Program-made: the position numbers and the translations under genes | From: an uncultured Lachnospiraceae bacterium | Lineage (GTDB): Bacteria; Bacillota; Clostridia; Lachnospirales; Lachnospiraceae | Assembly (NCBI GenBank): GCA_910585215.1 | Contig: CAJUDQ010000042.1 | Coordinates: forward strand, 1 to 27,368 | Direction of reading: 5' to 3' | Length of the DNA stretch: 27,368 bases | Shown: positions 23,376 to 27,368 of the stretch, in pieces | How the letters are laid out: each line of letters opens with the position of its first letter | Numbering within the stretch: position 1 is the first letter of the stretch | Notes under the pieces: generated by a model | Databases searched by the model: none | What the model was told of the DNA's origin: nothing | What the model saw: only the letters and a program-made list of their open reading frames with translations

Positions 23376-24392
23376 ATGGCAAAAGATTTAACAAATTCAA
23401 GACTAGACAGACAAAATATATTAAATAATGAAATTGCCATTGATGAAATACAACAGAAGTCAGGAATAGACGGTATTTTATGGGATGGTAAAATCTTTGT
23501 AACTCGTGAAATGACAGCTAATTTTTTTGAAGTTGATATAAGAACAATTAGTCGCTATTTGGAACAAAATGGAGAAGAACTTTCTGCAAATGGCTATCAG
23601 GTACTTCGTGGAAAAAAATTAAAAGCTTTTTTAGAATCCGCAAAGGATTCTGGTAAGGACATTTGTGTCCCTACCAAAACAACAGTGCTTGGAGTATTTG
23701 ATTTTCGTGCATTTTTGAATATGGCTATGCTTTTATCTGAAAGTGATAAAGCAAGAGCCTTGCGACAGTTGATGTTGGATATAGTTATTGACCTTATTAA
23801 TCGTAAGACAGGTGGCGGAACAAAATATATTAACCAGAGGGATAAAGATTTTGTTTTTTCCTCTTTGCAAGAAGATAATTACCGTAGGCAATTTACTGAT
23901 GCGTTAAAAAACTATGTGGAAGATAATCGATATAAATATGCTCATTTTACTGATATGATATATGTAAGCATATTTAGGGAAAAAGCAAAAGAGTATAAGA
24001 AAATTTTGGATTTGAGAGCAAATGATAAGGTTCGAGATACTTTTTATAGTGAAATATTGGATATTATCGCAGCCTATGAGAGCGGTCTTGCTGATGCCAT
24101 AAAGTGTGAATATGAACGGGTGGGCCATATTTTAACACAACAGGAAGCGGAAGAATTGTTTAGACATTTTGAAAATATGGCGCTGTGGAAGCCACTCATC
24201 CAACGCGGACGAATGAAAATGGCAAGTCGTGATATGGCGCTAAGGGATGCTTTTCATTATCAATTATCAGAGTATATACAACCTCTTGATAAAGATGAAT
24301 ATGAAAAATTTCTGGGTGCTGCAGGGGATGAATTGGACAAACTGATGCAGGAAAATCAAGAAGTTTTACGCAGGTTAAAGGAGCGTGATTAA
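23376..24392 (+). CDS. RhuM-like DNA-binding protein, putative antitoxin for Doc
   Basis: This is a 338-residue protein. The N-terminal third contains a winged-helix-like domain of RhuM type (KIFVTREMTANFFEVDIRTI, then SRYLEQNGEELSANGYQVLRG, about residues 38-80). The middle and C-terminal parts are helical, with conserved-looking segments YINQRDKDFVFSSLQEDNY and YESGLADAI. The Doc/Fic toxin gene starts with zero spacing after its stop, behind AAAGGAG inside this gene. That is the usual antitoxin-first order. The gene begins 24 bases after the detached RlmD tail, with AAGGAGG. A neutralising role is inferred from position; classical Doc antitoxins (Phd) are far smaller. Confidence 0.78.
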   Translation: MAKDLTNSRLDRQNILNNEIAIDEIQQKSGIDGILWDGKIFVTREMTANFFEVDIRTISRYLEQNGEELSANGYQVLRGKKLKAFLESAKDSGKDICVPTKTTVLGVFDFRAFLNMAMLLSESDKARALRQLMLDIVIDLINRKTGGGTKYINQRDKDFVFSSLQEDNYRRQFTDALKNYVEDNRYKYAHFTDMIYVSIFREKAKEYKKILDLRANDKVRDTFYSEILDIIAAYESGLADAIKCEYERVGHILTQQEAEELFRHFENMALWKPLIQRGRMKMASRDMALRDAFHYQLSEYIQPLDKDEYEKFLGAAGDELDKLMQENQEVLRRLKERD

Positions 24393-24833
24393 ATGGACGG
24401 GATTATTTATTTAACGCTCGAACAAGCAGAGGTAATACATAAAAAGACAATCAAATACAGTGGCGGTGGAACCTATGAATACTTGGATATTGGAAAGCTT
24501 GACAGTGTTTTGCAGCATATACAAAACGATGAATATTATCCGACGTTTGTGGATAAGCTGACACATTTATTCTTTTGCACCTGCGAATTTCACTGTTTTG
24601 CTGACGGCAATAAAAGGCTTGCAATCACCTTATCGTTACAATTTCTATTATTTAATGGGTACATGGGAATTGCAAAGAACTTTATGTCAATTACAGAAAA
24701 TATCAGTTATCATGTTGCTGCAGGAAAAATAAGTAAAGAACTTCTCCATAAAATAATGACAGCTATTATGGACGGCACATATGAGCAAAATGAAACGCTT
24801 AAAATTGAGATAATGAATGCTATTACAGAGTAG
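24393..24833 (+). CDS. doc: Doc/Fic family toxin (death-on-curing type)
   Basis: This 146-residue protein has the Fic-fold active loop HCFADGNKRLA (H67 to A77). The Lys in GNKR, in place of the Gly in the AMPylating HPFxxGNGR, matches Doc. Doc phosphorylates EF-Tu rather than AMPylating. It starts YLTLEQAEVIHKKTIKYSGG, the usual Doc N-terminus. Expression would arrest translation unless countered, presumably by the upstream RhuM-like protein. The ATG directly abuts the previous stop, so the pair is translationally coupled. All catalytic motif residues are present, so the toxin is predicted active. Confidence 0.9.
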   Translation: MDGIIYLTLEQAEVIHKKTIKYSGGGTYEYLDIGKLDSVLQHIQNDEYYPTFVDKLTHLFFCTCEFHCFADGNKRLAITLSLQFLLFNGYMGIAKNFMSITENISYHVAAGKISKELLHKIMTAIMDGTYEQNETLKIEIMNAITE

Positions 24834-24884
24834 TTTGTAAGTGGGAAACTAAGAGAATAATTATTGCGATAGCAAGGGGCAGTA

Positions 24885-25110
24885 GTTTGGACAACGGTGA
24901 ACATGTTGAGATGGTTGTCAATTACCATTGATATGAATGAGCTTGATTTGACTGCTTCAGAGGCAAAAGCGACCTGTCAGAAAAAAGTGCAAAATTATTG
25001 AATGCGAAAATGATAATAAGCTGAAATCCGAAAAAGCAAAACAGCCGAAGTGTATGAAGGATAAAGAAGAAGCTATTATGGATGCTTTGAGGCATTTCAG
25101 GATAATATAA
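24885..25110 (+). pseudogene. Decayed second copy of an RlmD-type C-terminal end
   Basis: This is a broken relative of the rlmD 3' end. EHVEMVV (24899 onward) resembles the NVESIVLL end of the methyltransferase core. IDMNELDLTASEAKATC (24927-24977) parallels MDEIDLTAAESKATY in rlmD. After a shift of frame and loss of about 20 codons, KCKIIECENDNKLKSEKAKQ then PKCMKDKEEAIMDALRHF (24985-25107) parallels the rest of the tail, ending at TAA 25108-25110. At least two frame changes and two deletions prevent translation. DNA identity to the rlmD tail looks only moderate, so it is not a recent duplication. The AIPR gene begins 18 bases beyond it. Confidence 0.7.
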
Positions 25111-25127
25111 ACTTGGAGGAAAATACG

Positions 25128-26876
25128 ATGTATAATAAAATTTTGTCAGAAATATCTCAAGAATACTACAAACAAAATTATCCAAATGATGGGCAGAGAT
25201 TTGTTGCTTGGTATCTTCGCAATATACACAATCTTGATACATATGAGACAAAGGATTGCATTACAGATGGTGCAGGCGATAAGCAAATTGATGCCGTATA
25301 TATTGATAATCAATCGTCAACCATTTATATAATTCAAGGTAAGTTTTATAGAGGTGACTCTGTAGATTCAGAACCTTTACGAGAAGTTCTTTCTTCTTGG
25401 ATTCAAGTAAAGGATTTAACTCATCTACAGAATGGGGCAAATCACAAACTGCAAATTAAAATCAACGAAATGGCAAATGCTCTTGAAGATGATTACGAAA
25501 TTTGTTTTGAACTTATTACCACATCAGAACTTACAGAGTCAGCAAAAACAGATCTTTCTGCTTTTCAAAGAGAACTCGCAGAAAGTGAAGTGTTACAAGC
25601 AAATCTTAATGTAATTGATAATAATACCTTAAAATTCAAATATGATGAAGCATTAAATAAAAACAGGCCATATATTAATCATGAGTTTACGCTTGAAGAT
25701 GGAAAATATATGGAACTCACTATTGGCAATACAAAGGCTGTCATAGTTGCTTTACCACTTAAAGATTGCATTAAGATTCCGGGAATTAAAGACGGGAGCT
25801 TGTTTCGTAAGAATGTTCGTCAATCATTAGGTACAAGCAATAAAGTAAATAAAGGTATTGCTCAAACCATTAAAAAGAACGCAAGTGATTTTTTCTTCCT
25901 ACATAACGGTATAACGGCTATCTGTTCACAAATGACAATTCACGATAGCATATTATCGGTGAAAGAACTTAATGTAGTAAATGGTTGTCAATCGCTTAAT
26001 ACAATGTTTAGTTGTAGTGAATCGGCAAAGAAAGCCAGTGATGCTTATGTTATGTTTAGATTCTATGAAATAAGTGATCCAGATAGAGCTGATAATATAA
26101 GCACCTCAACTAACAGTCAGAGTGCCGTTAAAGCAAGAGATCTCCGTAGTAATGACAAATCAGTTCTTGCGTTGAAAAAAGCTTATGAGCAATTCTATAC
26201 TGACGGATACTTTGTTACTAAACGTGGTGAAAAAGTAGATTCAGTTAAGTATAATACCGCCCATATTGTTAATTTGACTGACTTGGGAAAACAACTTATT
26301 GCTTGGCACTCACAGAGACCTACAATCTCTTATAGTGAAACTAAAATATTTGACAAATATTTTGACCAATTATTCCATAGAGAATATTCTCCTGAAAATG
26401 TTCAGGCTCTAAATACGATATTTAATAAACTTTATGAAAAGTGGAATAAAGATAATCCAATGGGATTAAATGAAACACTTTTGGCAATGAAAGCCTATGC
26501 TCCATATCACCACCTTTATTCAATTTCTGTTATTTTTTGTGAAATTAACAAAATGAATGATTCTGTTCCGTCACCCTCTATTGCTTTAAAAAGACTTACC
26601 TCCGAAAGTCTATTAGATACCGTTATCGATATGGCAGGTAACTGTTTGAATATGGCTATTGAAAATGCGTCCGCAGAAGCAGCGGAAAACGGAAAAATGT
26701 TCGTTCCTCAAAACTGGATTAAGTCAAAGGCCTCTTTAAAAGATATTAGAGGTGCAATCCGTAATTATTTAACGACACTTAAAATGATGCCTAACGGCAA
26801 ACAAATTCTTGAAAATTTAAATAATGGATTAAGTATGGACAAGGACAATTTTGAAGCTCGTTGGACTGCAGATTAA
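25128..26876 (+). CDS. AIPR-family abortive phage infection protein
   Basis: This 582-residue protein matches the AIPR (abortive infection phage resistance) family. The diagnostic core is FFLHNGITAICSQM (around N260, G261), then ELNVVNGCQSLNTMF (around N285-Q288). The N-terminus has DGAGDKQIDAVYID with D55 and IIQGKF with Q70 and K72. This D...QxK arrangement is that of a Mrr-like PD-(D/E)XK nuclease. AIPR proteins are associated with phage defence islands. The ATG at 25128 has GGAGG (25115-25119) 8 bases upstream; an in-frame TTG at 25113 is unlikely. The reading frame is intact. It stands alone, with no other restriction-type subunit in the window. Confidence 0.88.
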   Translation: MYNKILSEISQEYYKQNYPNDGQRFVAWYLRNIHNLDTYETKDCITDGAGDKQIDAVYIDNQSSTIYIIQGKFYRGDSVDSEPLREVLSSWIQVKDLTHLQNGANHKLQIKINEMANALEDDYEICFELITTSELTESAKTDLSAFQRELAESEVLQANLNVIDNNTLKFKYDEALNKNRPYINHEFTLEDGKYMELTIGNTKAVIVALPLKDCIKIPGIKDGSLFRKNVRQSLGTSNKVNKGIAQTIKKNASDFFFLHNGITAICSQMTIHDSILSVKELNVVNGCQSLNTMFSCSESAKKASDAYVMFRFYEISDPDRADNISTSTNSQSAVKARDLRSNDKSVLALKKAYEQFYTDGYFVTKRGEKVDSVKYNTAHIVNLTDLGKQLIAWHSQRPTISYSETKIFDKYFDQLFHREYSPENVQALNTIFNKLYEKWNKDNPMGLNETLLAMKAYAPYHHLYSISVIFCEINKMNDSVPSPSIALKRLTSESLLDTVIDMAGNCLNMAIENASAEAAENGKMFVPQNWIKSKASLKDIRGAIRNYLTTLKMMPNGKQILENLNNGLSMDKDNFEARWTAD

Positions 26877-27368
26877 TCCGCATATTCGACAAAACACAGA
26901 CCTCCTTGTAAAAGGGTTTTACCAAATACACTTTTGCCGCTTATCAACTTTTGGCTTATGCCTTTGGTATTCCCTGCAACAGAGGAAGAATTGTATCATA
27001 AATACCATTTTGTGAAAGAAGTGTTAGCCTATATGGGACTGCCGCTTTATGATGACGATACGACATCCTTTACAGAAAAATTTATCACTGATATTACAGA
27101 AACACCCTGCGAGCATATTTCTATTAAAGGGCGATTATGGATTTATGTGTTAGTATGACAATGAGCCAGAATTTGAAACGGTCTGGAGTTCCGTATTTGA
27201 CTTAGAGAGCTTAATTGTTTACCATGCAGAGGGCGACCCATTTTGAAAAGCTATTGCATATTTTTGCTATGTAATATAAAATAAGTATTCAGGGAACGTT
27301 GAGATAATAGAGTTGTTATCAAACCCTTTTCAATAAAAATAAATAAACTGATATTTTGGAAATTAAAT
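26877..27368. other. Right-hand end without an intact gene
   Basis: After the AIPR stop I see no intact gene. The stretch 26967-27279 looks like a decayed gene. The last ~90 bases are A+T-rich and show no feature I can support. Confidence 0.5.
26967..27279 (+). pseudogene. Decayed gene of unknown family
   Basis: One frame (from about 26967) encodes ATEEELYHKYHFVKEVLAYM, then GLPLYDDDTTSFTEKFITDI and GRLWIYV. The text continues in the next frame as YDNEPEFETVWSSVFDLESL then IVYHAEGDPF, hits TGA at 27244-27246, and goes on as KAIAYFCYVI to TAA at 27277-27279. The compositions look protein-like in each piece. One frameshift near 27145-27155 and one nonsense codon therefore explain the breaks. 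I do not recognise the family. No start codon with a ribosome site is evident. Confidence 0.5.

Noticed and set aside
26934..27158. Intact 74-codon gene at the right edge
   Set aside because: It starts at TTG without a ribosome site. Its continuation in another frame shows it is part of a broken longer gene.

Overview
The window reads as low-GC Firmicute chromosome, most likely from a gut Lachnospiraceae (Blautia/Ruminococcus/Roseburia-like). This rests on A+T-rich DNA, AGGAGG-type ribosome sites, and a gene set typical of that family: DUF1836, C_GCAxxG_C_C, TrpB2, YczE-like, DUF1538 with a PII-like partner, and RlmD. The assignment is inference; no rRNA or other phylogenetic marker is present. 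Almost all genes are on the + strand; the only convincing - strand gene is a small TrpR/YerC-type regulator.

Left part (1-9509). A Nudix hydrolase sits directly before an AAA-ATPase-like/PD-(D/E)XK protein. A three-gene operon follows: a DUF1538 membrane protein with two homologous halves, a tandem PII-like protein, and an unrecognised acidic protein. Then come a lone TrpB2-type tryptophan synthase beta, a YczE-like membrane protein and a MATE exporter.

Middle (9510-21180). An intergenic 69-bp repeat with nested inverted repeats precedes an operon of a C_GCAxxG_C_C protein, a HAD phosphatase and a PHP phosphoesterase. A DUF1836 regulator follows, with its own promoter overlapping the end of the PHP gene. 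Next is a two-gene unit of a lipoprotein solute-binding protein and a chemoreceptor, closed by a bidirectional terminator shared with the convergent yerC-like gene. A PspA / SPFH-zinc-ribbon / unknown-protein membrane-stress operon, the PcrA helicase and a small acidic-tailed membrane protein complete this part.

Right part (21181-27368). A leader with five 16-bp tandem repeats precedes an RlmD-type 23S rRNA methyltransferase. Its C-terminal tail domain is cut by an in-frame TAA, while the same frame continues for 57 more codons. A RhuM-like/Doc toxin-antitoxin pair begins 24 bp beyond that tail. A second, decayed copy of the tail domain follows, and an AIPR-family abortive-infection protein begins 18 bp beyond it. 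A further decayed gene closes the window. This looks like an accessory defence region built from cassettes, each starting just past a copy of the same tail-coding sequence.

The best candidates for something undescribed are: (1) the tail-domain/defence-cassette arrangement at 23000-25130; (2) the DUF1538/tandem-PII/acidic-protein operon; (3) the PspA-SPFH operon with an unknown third member; (4) the repeats at 9609-9748 and 21565-21644.
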